DNA of 64,000 bases from Andrena cerasifolii (taxonomy: Eukaryota > Arthropoda > Insecta > Hymenoptera > Andrenidae), in contig NC_135123.1 in NCBI RefSeq assembly GCF_050908995.1, forward strand, positions 992,001 through 1,056,000. Direction: 5' to 3'. The position numbers and the translations under genes are program-made. Positions 23,126 to 34,192 of the stretch are shown here, piece after piece (the first letter of the stretch is position 1; the number at the start of each line of letters is the position of its first letter). The notes below the pieces were generated by a model. It saw only the letters and a list, made by a program, of their open reading frames with translations. It was not told the DNA's origin and did no database searches.

Positions 23126-23402
23126 GAAGGATCTCGATTGGGGTTTGCTCGAATTGGACGCTGTGAGAGAACGAAAGGTGATCGATGATTTTGACTTCCT
23201 TGTATTAACCAATTTCGGTTTACACGGTCTTCATCATCTGCTGCCAACCGTGGACCATACTTATTTGCCCCTATGTGCAAATGCTTTTGAACAAACCTGC
23301 AAGGAATTTGGGATCAGTACGAAGAAGTTGACGCAGTGGGAACTCGTGAAAGGACAGTTTAAACAGCTTTTGCGTAAAGAACCAAAGAAAAATCATAGAT
23401 AA
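23126..23402 (+). CDS. Cyt-b5-r: Cytochrome b5-related desaturase, last exon
   Basis: An acceptor TTTTTTAG (ends 23125) restores the frame (Arg codon AG|G), then KDLDWGLLELDAVRERK. The third histidine box follows as NFGLHGLHHLLPTVDH, where HGLHH is the QXXHH-type ligand set. The C-terminus is Lys-rich, ending EPKKNHR with TAA at 23400-23402. The exon is intact. With the other two exons this gives about 260 residues carrying all desaturase histidine boxes, so the catalytic half of the gene looks functional. Confidence 0.85.
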
Positions 23403-23475
23403 AATAAAAGATGGATAGCAACTGAGGGGGCCATTAGAGCTAAATATTGGAAATATGTAGTTATTACGTAATAAA
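23403..23475 (+). terminator. Polyadenylation signals of the desaturase gene
   Basis: AATAAA occurs at 23403-23408 directly after the stop codon and again at 23470-23475. The second is at a more usual distance and is the likelier signal. Confidence 0.5.
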
Positions 23476-23841
23476 GTTACTTGAACAATCTTTGCCTGTT
23501 TTATAATTTTAACATAAAATTGAGACTGAATATTCGAAGCGCATAAAAGAGCGCCAGTGTTTAAAAGGGACAATGTTTTATACATTAGTATGTATTTTGT
23601 GTAACACTTTATTTGGTTATCTCATAAGAAATGCGTTCTTTCTGACTCGGCGATAAGTCGACGATATAGTAACTCAATTGTATTGCTAATTCTTCAATAA
23701 CATATCGGGTCGTTCTATAACTAACTATAAAATTCTGAAAAACGAAGCATCCTATAGTTATTAATCAATAATACATTGATCATTATAATATGCAAACGCA
23801 TGTCGCCTTTCTCTTCTTTTTGATTCATTAAATATTTAAAA

Positions 23842-23990
23842 GGTTCCCCCAAACCAACACGAATTTCGCCGCGCGGAACGGATCCGCCGCGGATCAGATA
23901 ACACTGCCCATAAGCCACCACGTATAAAAAACTGCTGCCTTATCTGATCCGCGGGGCGGAGCGGATATTCGCGTTGGTTTGGCGGAGCCT
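23842..23990. repeat. GC-rich palindromic element next to a TTAA
   Basis: CCAAACCAACACGAAT and CCGCGGATCAGATAA (23849-23899) pair with TTATCTGATCCGCGG and ATTCGCGTTGGTTTGG (23939-23982). It ends GGCTCC in reverse complement next to TTAA at 23990-23993. The stem is about 50 bp and the loop about 40 bp. Confidence 0.7.
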
Positions 23991-24562
23991 TAAGTGTCCA
24001 TCTCGCGAAACGCGCTCGGCCGATCAGGTTAGGCGAAGTGTATCTCTGTTCCGATATACCGAGAAACGGCCTCGCCGGGAGAGCATTTACGCGCCGATAC
24101 GGGTCACCGCGACCGCGAAGACCAGGAGCAGAGCAAGCGAGCGAAACGACGGACGACAGATTCAGCGACTTCATCGCGTCATCCGAAAACGACACATCAA
24201 GCGAGCGAACCGAGAGACATCAGGTTCACCGACTTCCGAGCGTTACCTGAGAGCAACGCGAGCGCCCGAGACCTACAACAGGTTCAGCAACGCGCGAGCG
24301 TCAGCAGAGACGGGCGCCGTCTCTAGGGTATAAAGTTTGTAACTCACGATTCTTATCAGAATATATATATTTCTTATTGTTATTCCTATAATTCCTGTAT
24401 GCAATCTCATTCAACCACCTTTTACCTTCCTACTCCCTGGTAAGTATAGTCAAGGCGTGCTTTAGCACCTTAAAGGAGTGCGAACCCGGTAAATCATTAC
24501 AACCGCTCGGGGTGATTTACAGAAAGTCCCTTCCGGACGTAACATCGATAACTCTCGAAATT
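23991..24562. other. GC-rich segment without a recognised gene
   Basis: Rich in GCGAGCGAAC-like runs, with a TATAAAG at about 24330. ORFs on both strands (23974-24333, 23836-24195) have no domain. It could be an LTR or promoter segment, but nothing confirms this. Confidence 0.35.
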
Positions 24563-25495
24563 GGAACTTGCTGCAATTAATCGCACGAACGAAAAAATTG
24601 CACTGCTGCAAACTGAAGTAAGACATGAAAAAGAAAGAAAAATCGATTCACGTGATTTTGGCGAAAATGTGCAGAATGTTACGCATACTTATGATTATTT
24701 AAGGGAATAGGAAAATTGGAAAGGGTTAAATATTGAAGCGAAATCAAATAAATTAACAGATTTACAAGTTGACAACGATGAAAATAAAAAAAATCTAAAT
24801 TCGCACGCAGATGTAGAAAAAATCAATATATTAAATATAATACAGAAGCCTTTAATCAACAAAAATAATACTCCTAGAAGGAAATATTTAACTCCATGCC
24901 CAGACATTCACCTCACATATGACAGGCCATTAAGGAAAAGAAGAAATGGAAATAACTGTAATTTGAATAATCTTAATGGCGAAAAAAATATATATTAAAA
25001 ATACGTGTGCATTCGACTCATTACTTGAAATATTAATCAGTGCGTATTGCAATTATAGTACATTTAAAAACTGGATTGATGAAAACTCAGACAATATATT
25101 TTTGATGTTTGTCAAAAAAATACGCTATGGAGAATATTGACAACTCCGTGTATGAAGAGCGAGGAGCTATTTTATGTACAATATTTGAAATTCTCAATGA
25201 TATTGTAGATTGTACTACAAATCCCAATTGCCTATTTACAAAACTTGCAACAGACGTTTGCAGTGTCGAAGAAAATAGAATCTGCGGCAAATGTACAGTA
25301 CATTTGAGAAAATTGTTTGTAGTAGATTTTATTAGTACAAACAGAACTGTAGATTTTAAACAAAATTTTCTTAATTTTGTTACGAAATTTTTCAGTATAC
25401 AAACAGTCACGTGTAAAACATGTCAATCAGCAGTGCAATTAAGGAGAGGACCAAAATCATATGTGTTCATAGACACATGCTATGTAGATCAATAA
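24563..25495 (+). pseudogene. Broken ORF with coiled coil and cysteine-peptidase-like box
   Basis: Pieces read in order. 24563-24700 is a helical, charged segment, probably coiled coil. After a stop near 24706 comes a Lys/Asn-rich region ending RKRRNGNNCN. The frame then shifts at a run of A near 24980, giving YIKNTCAFDSLLEILISAYC. Another shift at a run of A near 25117 leads to 25109-25495, with a CGKC pair, a CKTC pair and RRGPKSYVFIDTCYVD at the end. The NTCAFDSLL block resembles the nucleophile box of papain-fold and ubiquitin-protease-like enzymes found in some insect repeat proteins. That is a resemblance, not a proven match. Repeated frame breaks at A runs suggest decay or sequencing error. 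Confidence 0.4.
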
Positions 25496-26038
25496 TATGA
25501 AAATTTCGGTTCTTCATAACAGTTATTCAGAATAAAGTTTCTTCACAACCGTTTGGCGAACCGAAATCGATATTATAACAGTTTTCAAGCTCTGGTGGTC
25601 ACGTAAAAATGTGGATACTTTGCCGAACATGTTGGTGGTATATATGCATAAATTTTAAGTAAATAAAATTTACAATTTCAATGAAAAAATCCCGGCCCTC
25701 TAAAGGTTAATGTAATAGTTTATTATAAATTTTTTTATATATTTTTATATTTTCTAGTTTTTAGTGTTTGTGGATTTACATTTCACAGCTCAGACTTCTT
25801 TACAAATATCGTTTATCGTATACAGTTTAAAAGTTTGCTTAAACGCTATAGTGCTAAAGTCACTAAATAATATTTATTTTCTTGTACTGCAATTTCGATG
25901 GTGATATACTACGAACGCCTACAAAGTTTTAGTTTTACTATTCGTACATACGTAACGGATGATTTCTCGATAAATTGTGCATTTTCGGTAATCGCGATGC
26001 GACTAGCGTCCCGAACGCAGCTGCTTTTAGTCGTTTTC
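25496..26038. other. AT-rich sequence, no gene
   Basis: No ORF or repeat with a partner in the window was noticed. Confidence 0.5.
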
Positions 26039-26240
26039 GTAAAGAACCCGAGTGGCTAATTTCAAGTCGTTTGGATTTGTGGTTATGGGTTATATTTATT
26101 GATGATTGGGTTATTTTCTCACCCCCTCGGGATTGATTTTTTTATAAATTTTGTATTGGCATCCAAACTATGCACGCCTGCAAAGTTTCAAGACGATTGG
26201 ATAGTTGGAAGTGGGTTAAATTTCAGTTGCCAGATTTGAA
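26039..26240. repeat. Outer left arm of the 10-kb inverted-repeat set
   Basis: GTAAAGAACCCGAGTGG through CCAGATTTGAA is the imperfect reverse complement of 35994-36188. Shared blocks include GGTTATGG, TCACCCCCTCGG, TGCAAAGTTTCAAGACGATT and GTTGGAAGTGGGTTAAA. Confidence 0.8.
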
Positions 26241-26619
26241 CCATACAAACATACAAAGAAACAAACAAAGGATTGAAGCTGAATAATGATTACGTTATTC
26301 AATTTGTATTTAAACAACAGACAATTCTTGTTGACAAAAAATATAATTTGATATATAACTAGATAAAAGAGAAAACGTTTTCGAAGAATTATAGAATTCA
26401 TAAATTTCATTACGATCGGCGTGTTACACTTCGGTGATGTACCTTTCTCAAATTGTATGCATTTAAATTTCACATTGATTATACAAAATATTACATCTTT
26501 CTACGTATAAATAAAAAAATAATGATACGCAAATTAGTATTGTTTCATTGACATGTTTCCTAACATCACTACCAAAACTCTCTATTTTTCATTATTGTGA
26601 TCCTCTTTTACGCTTAGCG

Positions 26620-26712
26620 AGGCTCCGACGCTAGACGCAGCTCTCGTGTTGTATTCCTTCAAGACTTCTCGATAGAAAGAACTGTGGCAACAGTGCAGCA
26701 GAGACAAAGATG
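26620..26712. repeat. Second left arm segment (B')
   Basis: GCTAGACGCAGCTCTCGTG and ATTCCTTCAAGACTTCTCGA match 35080-35165 in reverse complement. In the right arm this segment is contiguous with the next one (28238-28413). Here the two are separated by 1.5 kb that includes a foldback element. Confidence 0.8.
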
Positions 26713-26851
26713 TGGCGGTCTCAACATCGCGTCGCCAGAGCGCGCCACCTGCGCCACAGCAACGGGCGCCTTCCCATGAGAGGCGAAAGCAGACGTTGAA
26801 GCCGCGTGCGATCTTTAGCGCGGAAGCGCGATCGTCACTTCGTCACTTATA

Positions 26852-28041
26852 CAGGGTGTCCCACTAAGGAGTGGACAGCGCGATATCTCTTAAAGTATTG
26901 TCGATAAAAATATAAAAAAAATAGGGAATTGCATGGTTCGAGGGGGCCCATTTATTAGCGCGAACGAATTTTGTTTTCGATTATTATTTTAAAAGATACG
27001 ATGGTCAAGTTCGGTTTTTCAAATGGAACTATTTTTTTTGAAGACCTGAGTTGATAATGCGTTCCAAGACAAATTCAATAAGCTTAAATGTATACACTTT
27101 ATTTCCACTGGTTTTTAAGATATTGCGCTTGCAAATTTACTGATTTTCACTGCAAGAAACCCCTCTGGAATGGCAAAAACCGGGGGCGGTGTTACTGGCG
27201 CCACGGGTGGCGCTGCCTGTTGAAATGGATACTTACCTGCCAAAGGTCTACGCCAGAAATGGCAGGCCCAAAGGCTGGACAGTTCTTTTCCGTCAAAAAT
27301 GCTACTTAGGTAGGTACATCTGGCGGTACCGAGAAGCGCACCGTTACTTTTATTTCGCACTTGCTTCTACGCTCGGATGGCCGGTTCTTTTGGGAGGGAT
27401 GCAAGTTCGATTGGTTAGGTTAGAAGGTATGAAAGTTGCTAGACTAAATTTCAACCATAGGGAGCAGATTGTTTTACAAGCAATCGGATTTGCATCCCTC
27501 ACAAAAGAACCGGCCATCCGAGCGTAGAAGCAAGTGCGAAATAAAAGTAACGATGCGCTTCTCGATACCGCAGATGTACCTACCTAAGTAGCATTTCTGA
27601 CGGAAAAGAATTGTCCAGCCTTTGGGCCTGCCATTTCTGGCGTAGACCTTTGGCAGGTAAGTATCCATTTCAACAGGCAGTGCCACCCGTGGCGCCAGTA
27701 AGACCGCCCCCGGTTTTTGCCATTCCAGAGGGGTTTCTTGCAGTGAAAATCAGTAAATTTGCAAGCGCAATATCTTAAAAACCAGTGGAAATAAAGTGTA
27801 TACATTTAAGCTTATTGAATTTGTCTTAGAACGCATTATCAACTCAGGTCTTCAAAAAAAATAGTTCCATTTGAAAAACCGAACTTGACCATCGTATCTT
27901 TTAAAATAATAATCGAAAACAAAATTCGTTCGCGCTAATAAATGGGCCCCCTCGAACCATGCAATTCCCTATTTTTTTTATATTTTTATCGACAATACTT
28001 TAAGAGATATCGCGCTGTCCATTCCTTAGTGGGACAGCCTG
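26852..28041. mobile_element. Foldback element, copy 1, with 560-bp arms
   Basis: A 1190-bp element beginning CAGGGTGTCCCACTAAGGAG and ending in its complement, flanked by TA on both sides (26850-26851, 28042-28043). Arms 26852-27413 and 27481-28041 are near-perfect inverted copies. The 67-bp loop is unique. ORFs inside (for example 27088-27309 and its mirror 27584-27805) are mirror images and probably not genes. The TA duplication suggests Tc1/mariner-type mobilisation. RNA from it would fold into a very long hairpin. Confidence 0.85.
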
Positions 28042-28237
28042 TATATCATAGGACGAACGCATGTACCGAACTGGTCGTAGAAATCGCGTCTCCGATCCTT
28101 GTGCATATCTCTGATCCTTTTGTAACTAGTAGGGAGGAAAATATATACATTGATATTTTCCCTGAACATTTTTATTTTTATACATTCGGGCGATTACCCA
28201 CTTCGCGAGATCTGAACCGTGATAAGTATCGATCCGA

Positions 28238-28413
28238 ATAGAGAGAACAGAAAATGTGGCAACTATGCATACAAAATTCGTCGACATAGAGTACATGGAG
28301 ATGTCACCTCTGTGTAACTTCTTTTTATCGACCGCAATAGTTTTATTAGGGTCCGTTTGTTTACTGGGGACGCTTCGATCGATTCGGACCATAACAAAAA
28401 GGAGACGGCAGCC
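28238..28413. repeat. Inner left arm (C') ending GAGACGGCAGCC next to TTAG
   Basis: Reverse complement of 34904-35079, with shared GTTATGGTCCGAATCGATCG and CGATAAAAAGAAGT (as complement). The end GAGACGGCAGCC|TTAG corresponds to TTAA|GGCTGCCGTCTC in the right arm. Confidence 0.8.
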
Positions 28414-29030
28414 TTAGGGTACAGGTCATTTGGAATATCAATATGCCAATTTACATTCACTTTATAAAATTAAAAAAAATAAGTAGATAATAATATTATT
28501 TTCTCTTATGATCTAATCGGACCCAAAAATCAGAGCATAGGAACAATTATGTTAAGTAAATATCAAATCTAATACTTAAAATTGACTTGTTGTAGTCACA
28601 GGTGTAACTTCCAGAGTTATAACTAGCATATTCACAGAATACCCACATTTAACACATGAAACACCACACTCTTCTCCTTTTTGTCTTCGCTGTAAGTCAC
28701 ATTGCAAAAGAGGCACCTTTTGTATTTTCGAAATGATCACAAGATTGGCCCGAAACTATAAAATTAATACGCAATTAAGTAGATTAAATGTTTAGCTCTA
28801 AAGTTTTGACATGTATTAATCATAATGAGAACAATTGAATACTTACTGAAAAAAGTTTTGCAAATTGACGTTTTCTTACTCCGCAGGTAAAGTCGAAAAT
28901 GTCACAATGGCGGTTCGTCCACGAATGTTATTACTTATATATATATATATAATATATATATATTATGCCGAAAAAAGCTATACATTACACCTATAAAAAG
29001 GATTATAGGTATCTACGTACATAATTTGCC
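28414..29030. other. AT-rich sequence, no supported gene
   Basis: Includes an alternating AT palindrome near 28935-28965 and a short minus-strand reading with CGVSCVKCGY near 28620-28680 that is too short to classify. Confidence 0.4.
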
Positions 29031-29476
29031 TAATAAATAAAGTGTAAGCAATTACTTTTTCTTAATATTTTACTAGGAATTGCGTAAATTCATGTGAATA
29101 AAAACACAAGCATTTGTTTATCTTGTAGGAATTCCTAAACTGATAAGGAATTACTTAAAGCAATCGCTTTTTCTTAATTTTGTAAGAAACTGCTTACTAA
29201 ACGAATGAATAAAGAAGCAATTGCTTTTGCTAAATAAGCAATTCCTTACGAATTTTTAAGACTGCTGTACCTCATGCTAACATTTGCTTAAAGGACCAAT
29301 TACTTCATCAGTATGTATTAGAGAGGAAGCGTGTGAATAAATGGTACATGGTACGATAATTAATTGTAGCCATTTTAAATTCATATATGTATTATACATG
29401 GGTGATTTCAGGAAACTTCTCGATGGTCGGCGTTTCTCGAAGTTTCCTTTTCGGCATTCAACAGTCGTAACTGGAA

Positions 29477-30486
29477 ATGGCGCAGTTCTTAAATATACGG
29501 AAAGAAAAATTTTATAATTTGCGAAACAAATGCCAAAATGAAAATTTTCGAAAATTATATCGGTTTAATCGCGAAAACGTTGAATGGCTGGCTAACTATT
29601 TTTTGGAAGATACTGGTGAAAAACGCGGTGGGGCATTGCTACCAGTTGATAAAATGAAAATCTTTTTTCGTGTAGTATCTGATGCTGGTTTCCAGAATGG
29701 AGTAGCTGAAGAACTTGATATACACCAGACCACTGTTTCGAAAACTTTTACTTTGGTGATGAATCAGATTCTAAATAAAGCGCATATATGGATAAGATTT
29801 CCAAGAACTTCTGCAGAAATTGTTGAAGCTAAAACCTTATGGACACAAATGTACACATTTCCAAATGCTATTGGTGTGATTGACTGCACTCACGTAAAAA
29901 TTCTCAAATGGAATGGTTTTGGTGATAAGTATGTAAACAGAAAAGGATTTACAAGTATAAATAAGCAGGCAACGTGTAACGCTGAAGACATATTTACGAG
30001 TATATGTAGATTGTCAATGGCCAGGTTCTGTTGATGATAGCAGACTTTTTAAGAACCCTGACATATATGACATACTGAAGAATACAGCCGAAAATTGCCT
30101 ATTATTAGGAGATGAAGGCTACTCTATTTCGCCTTGGCTTATGACACCTTGGCGAAATCCAGTAACACTTGAGCAACGGCACTATAATAAAATATTTTGT
30201 AAAGAGCGCGTTATAATTGAACGATGTTTTGGACAATTAATAGCAAGATTTCCTGTTCTACAGTATAAAATTCGCAGCAAAATTGAAAAAGTTCCTTCAA
30301 TTATAACTTGTTGTGTTGTATTGCAACATTGGAAAATTCTTGAAAGATGACGTATTTGATTTGCCGGAAGAACCTGGTAACTTTGAACAAGATACGCATA
30401 ATGAGCATACAAATTCAAACTTTGTTAGACGTTTAGGCCAGCAAAAGAGAGAACTTATTACACATAAACTTTTTCATCAAATTTAG
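29477..30486 (+). pseudogene. PIF/Harbinger transposase (HARBI1-like), two frameshifts
   Basis: DDE nuclease. The first piece (29477-30034) has the N-terminal helices, a helix-turn-helix (GVAEELDIHQTTVSKTF) and the first catalytic Asp in GVIDCTHV. A frameshift near 30000 moves to the frame with VDCQWPGSVDDSRLF, the second Asp in LLGDEGYS, and the Glu in VIIERCFGQL. A second one-base loss near 30322 changes CVVL-HN into CVVLQHW. The correct frame then runs to a TAG at 30484-30486. Its 3' end converges on the accessory gene at 30649. No intron is seen, unlike the first PIF copy at 13.4 kb, so the two belong to different families. Confidence 0.9.
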
Positions 30487-30648
30487 TATCTATTTGATTT
30501 TGATATGTAAAAACTATTGTAATAAGAAAACTTTTGCACTTTATTAAATGTACTTAAAGTTTTTAAAAACGAAGTACATATGTACATACGTGTGTATGTA
30601 CTTTACTATATTAGTATATTATAATATACTATATTACTATACTAATGC

Positions 30649-31403
30649 TTAAAGGTTCATATACAATTGTTCATTATTTTCATCGTTTGTTACATATTTC
30701 TCTTTCGGCGCTCTTATTAGTTTTAATTGTTCTTTCTCTTTTTCTTTCTGCAATCTTATCAGCTTTAATTGCTCCAGCAGCACCAATCGTTGTAATTCCG
30801 TATTCGACAAATGTTTAGTTTCTGAAGTTTCCGGTAAGGAAGTCGATATTTTACGTTTCTTCAATGTTATAACCGATGGCACCTCAGAAGTTTGTGATGG
30901 CATATTTGAACCTTTACACTCGTTAAGTACAGATATTTCGTTAACACCAACGGATACTGCACCTTAAAATACACATTTAAATATCAAATAAATATATGTA
31001 TTACTCATACATACAATTCCACGAAAAATGAAATGCCATTCAATTTGCAAATATTTATACCTGGAACTATTGTGAACACCGGATTTCATTCGACGTCTAA
31101 AATGTCCATCAACATCTTTTCCCATGGTTTGCATATAATTTTTTTGTTACCAGTTTTTGACATATCAATTTTTTTTTTAACTTCTGCCTTCATGTTGCTA
31201 ATTTTTTTCGAAACTTGTTTCTTGGTTACCGAGATACTAAAAAATTTTCCATAATGCTTTGTAACAGTTTCTAAAGCCATTTCTTTTTCTTTCTTTATTT
31301 GTGGTATTTGGGATTTATTAAATAGTACTGTGTTTTCTTTCAACTTATGTATAAAAATTAATTGCTTATCTCATTCCTCGCTGTCAACACTGCCGTCCGA
31401 CAT
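30649..31403 (-). pseudogene. Myb/SANT-like accessory gene of the second PIF/Harbinger element
   Basis: On the minus strand ATG at about 31403 (MSDGSVDSEE) is followed by a stop. The frame resumes as 31343-31086 with a helix-rich KKEKEMALETVTKHYGKFFS and the conserved KTGNKKIICKPWE block seen in Myb/SANT-like PIF proteins. After another in-frame stop, a donor near 31060 and an acceptor near 30966 join to the last exon (ending 30649), a Gln/Leu/Lys-rich coiled-coil tail. Such proteins bind element ends and help nuclear import of the transposase. Two in-frame stops make this copy inactive. Confidence 0.6.
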
Positions 31404-31646
31404 GATTAATGGGCAAATAAATGCTTTTGTCTATCAAAATGTTTCATGGCAACCCTGCTTACCAGCAGTCACAGCTACCATTTACTTATACGGTTTAGCA
31501 AAGCCAGCAATTGCTTATGATTTTTATTCATATGAAAATAAGAAATTCCTTTTTTGTTTAAGTAATTGCTTTTGAAGCAATTGATTTTGCTAATAAGGAA
31601 TTGCTTGTAAGGAATTGCTTAGTTTTTATTCATCAGTGTCATTATT

Positions 31647-32175
31647 TTGAATTCTAATGAATTGAATAAAATTAAAGAAAAGTCAGCAAAGATACAGTGA
31701 AATTTAATAATTGCAGAAAACACTCATAATAAAAAAGAATGTAAGGAATATTTCCAACGAGTTTTAGTGTTGCTTATGTTGTTAGCACCGTTTCAAGAAT
31801 TTCCAAGCATCAACATTCCGTTCACCTAACAACCTTTGAAACGGCACTCCCGAACTCCTTGATCTTTTCGCTGAAATATTGTCTCCCCGATTGCACAAAC
31901 TAAGAATATTTCAGCGTGTTGCTTTACGTGATTACAATGCACAGTGCATACATTAAGCCGAATTCCAACGACGCGTGGCTTGGCGAGCGGTTGGGCGAGC
32001 CACGCGCCGCTGGAGTTCACCTTTAGACCCATTTCACGTGACGATACGTGTTTCGCGATTCTCGTATGATGGATACCGTCAGTCTATGTATATTGTAGAA
32101 GCGTTCAGACAGTGGTTCTCATGAGATACAGTATCGCGATACTGATTTTCGCTGTCCTCCGTCGGTTGGCCGCCG
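31647..32175. other. No supported gene
   Basis: Mixed composition. A short imperfect hairpin sits near GGCTTGGCGAGCGGTTGGGC (31977-31996) and GAGCCACGCGCCGCTGG. Confidence 0.4.
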
Positions 32176-33181
32176 CACAGTGGTTCAGAGGCGGAAAAAA
32201 AGTCAAGAAATCATGTCACAATTTCGTATTGCTTTTTTAGGTATGTTTTTTCATCGGTTATGTATTGATCATTTCCTCTCACTTAGCCTCTAAAACCGAT
32301 TACAAGTGCGGAAAAACTCGCACTAAAGAAGTATGGCCAAAATTTTTACACATCACTCAGTGGACCTGTTTTTTCCGGAGTAGTTTTATTACTCATTTTT
32401 ACATAGTGTAGAGCAAAAAGAAGTAGAATTGAAACTGTTGTCAGAATATAACAATATCTCAAAGAATACCGAGGTGTTTTAGAAATCACCATTTTTTTTC
32501 AGGTACCTCCGTCTACCTCCGCAACGAAACTGGAAGGGTTTGCAAGTACATATTTTGAGGTACAATTCCCATTAAAAAATTTCACCGTCCATCACCGTCT
32601 GTACCGTATGCAAAAGTTTTTGTAAGTTTTTTTCGTAAAAAAAGGTTAATACCTAATTGCTACTGTTGACCATCGATCCCTCTTGTGGGTGTCGCCTTTC
32701 AATAGAAAATTTTGTGCTGATTCCGAATATATACCATGTTCCTATACCTAAAATAAACGATTCATGTGTTTCTTGGCCAAAAACCATGAAAAATCAGGTT
32801 TTTTCATACGTTACTAAAACTTCATTTGAGTGAAGAGGCAAAATGTTTATTGCAGAATTAAAACGATCAAGGTTAGTATCAGTGATCATTTTACGTATTT
32901 TGTTTCGACAAAATTGTGTAAACGTTGTACAAGTACAAAATCCGTTCAAAAAACGAATATTGACAGTTAAAAATAAATTTAAAAAATTTAAAAAAACGCA
33001 TATTTTAATTCTATACAACTTTTCTATTGGACAAAATTACATGGAGGCAGAAGAAAACTGCTCAATATCGCAAAATATGTGAAAAAACGTGATTTTTCAT
33101 GGTTTTTGGCCAAAAAACACATGAATCGTTTATTTTAAAACCCAATTTTTTCCCAAAATTTCCCATTTTGGAACCACTGTG
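32176..33181. mobile_element. hAT-like non-autonomous element
   Basis: The ends CACAGTGGTTC (32176) and GGAACCACTGTG (ends 33181) are inverted and resemble hAT termini. The flanking octamers GGCCGCCG and CGCCGGCG match at 6 of 8 positions, a worn 8-bp duplication. An inner inverted pair (32752-32808 with 33075-33135) includes TTGGCCAAAAACCATGAAAA. No transposase. Confidence 0.65.
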
Positions 33182-33369
33182 CGCCGGCGACTTTCTTTGC
33201 TTCCAGGCGACTGACGAAACATAAATAGAAACAAATCGTAGCATTCACATGACAGCTGTGGTATCGCTCAGTTCGCTCATCACAGTATCGTATAAGAGAC
33301 CTACATATGTATTCAGCATAGAGAGTGTTACGTTCGATAACGATAAAGAGAGATGAAGGGACTTTTCGT

Positions 33370-34043
33370 CTGTTTTTGGTTCTACGATTTTGGAACCTGT
33401 GCCAACTGATAGGTATCTATCTTTTAATGAGACATCATATTTTCAAGTTGAGCCGACAATTAGTTTCTGAAATATGGGAGGTCAAACAAATGAAAATTCA
33501 TTAACGCGTCAACCTATAGGTATGCTTCGATGCACGGACTTTTATGTCAGTCCGATAATTTAAAGATTTGTCCCCAGGGGTTTTACTGACTGCTAACAGC
33601 GAATTTGAACACAGATTTTCAAAATGGCCAATTGAATATAGCGAATATAAAAGAATATTCTATTTTTCATTAAACTTTCAGCTAATAGTCGTAACGTAAA
33701 AAATGCAGCACATTTTCATACTTATTGATAAAATTAAAACCAGAAGAGAATCAATTACAGAATATTACTGCACATGCGAAAGTGGTTCTACGGTTCTGCG
33801 GATGTGATCAATATCAAAGGCTGCATATAATATAACTCAATCCTGATATATGTATCCATCACCACTTGCAAAAATCAAAATCAAGAAAAATAAATATTGG
33901 TGTTGTAGATGTTTTTTTAACTTCGATCTCCTATATCTCAGAAACTAATTGTCGGCTCAACTTGAAAATTTGTTGCGATTGATATTTCATCATATGTTAT
34001 CATTTGGCACAAAATTATGTTCCAAAATCGTGGGACTATAGCG
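33370..34043. repeat. Inverted-repeat element, arms about 115 bp
   Basis: ACGATTTTGGAAC and TTTCAAGTTGAGCCGACAAT (33384-33465) pair with GTCGGCTCAACTTGAAAA and GTTCCAAAATCGTGGGA (33953-34037). The middle is AT-rich, with no ORF. Confidence 0.7.
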
Positions 34044-34192
34044 GGGGGATTTCTTGGGTCGCTTTATTACAAACTTTTTCATCATTGTGGGATACAAGTG
34101 ATTCTCATTATGCCAACAAAGTGAAACGCGCAAATGCCCGGAGAATGCCCTATTAAAAAATGCGTGATTCACAGACACGACGATATTATTAA

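Larger units (their letters stand above)
29031..31646. mobile_element. Second PIF/Harbinger element with subterminal AAGCAATTGCTT repeats
   Basis: The two genes below are bracketed by regions rich in AAGCAATTGCTT, AAGCAATTCCTTA and related motifs (29040-29260 and 31500-31636) in opposite orientation, typical of subterminal transposase-binding repeats. The outer ends near TAAGCAATTACTT (about 29045) and GGAATTGCTTAG (about 31611) are approximate, and no target duplication was fixed. Confidence 0.6.

Noticed and set aside
24976..25135. Separate small gene starting ATG at 24976
   Set aside because: It is the middle frame of the larger broken ORF, bounded by A-run frame changes.
27088..27805. 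Mirror-image ORFs in the foldback element
   Set aside because: They are the same sequence read in both arms; no domain.
28935..28965. Alternating AT palindrome
   Set aside because: Simple (TA)n sequence, expected in AT-rich insect DNA.
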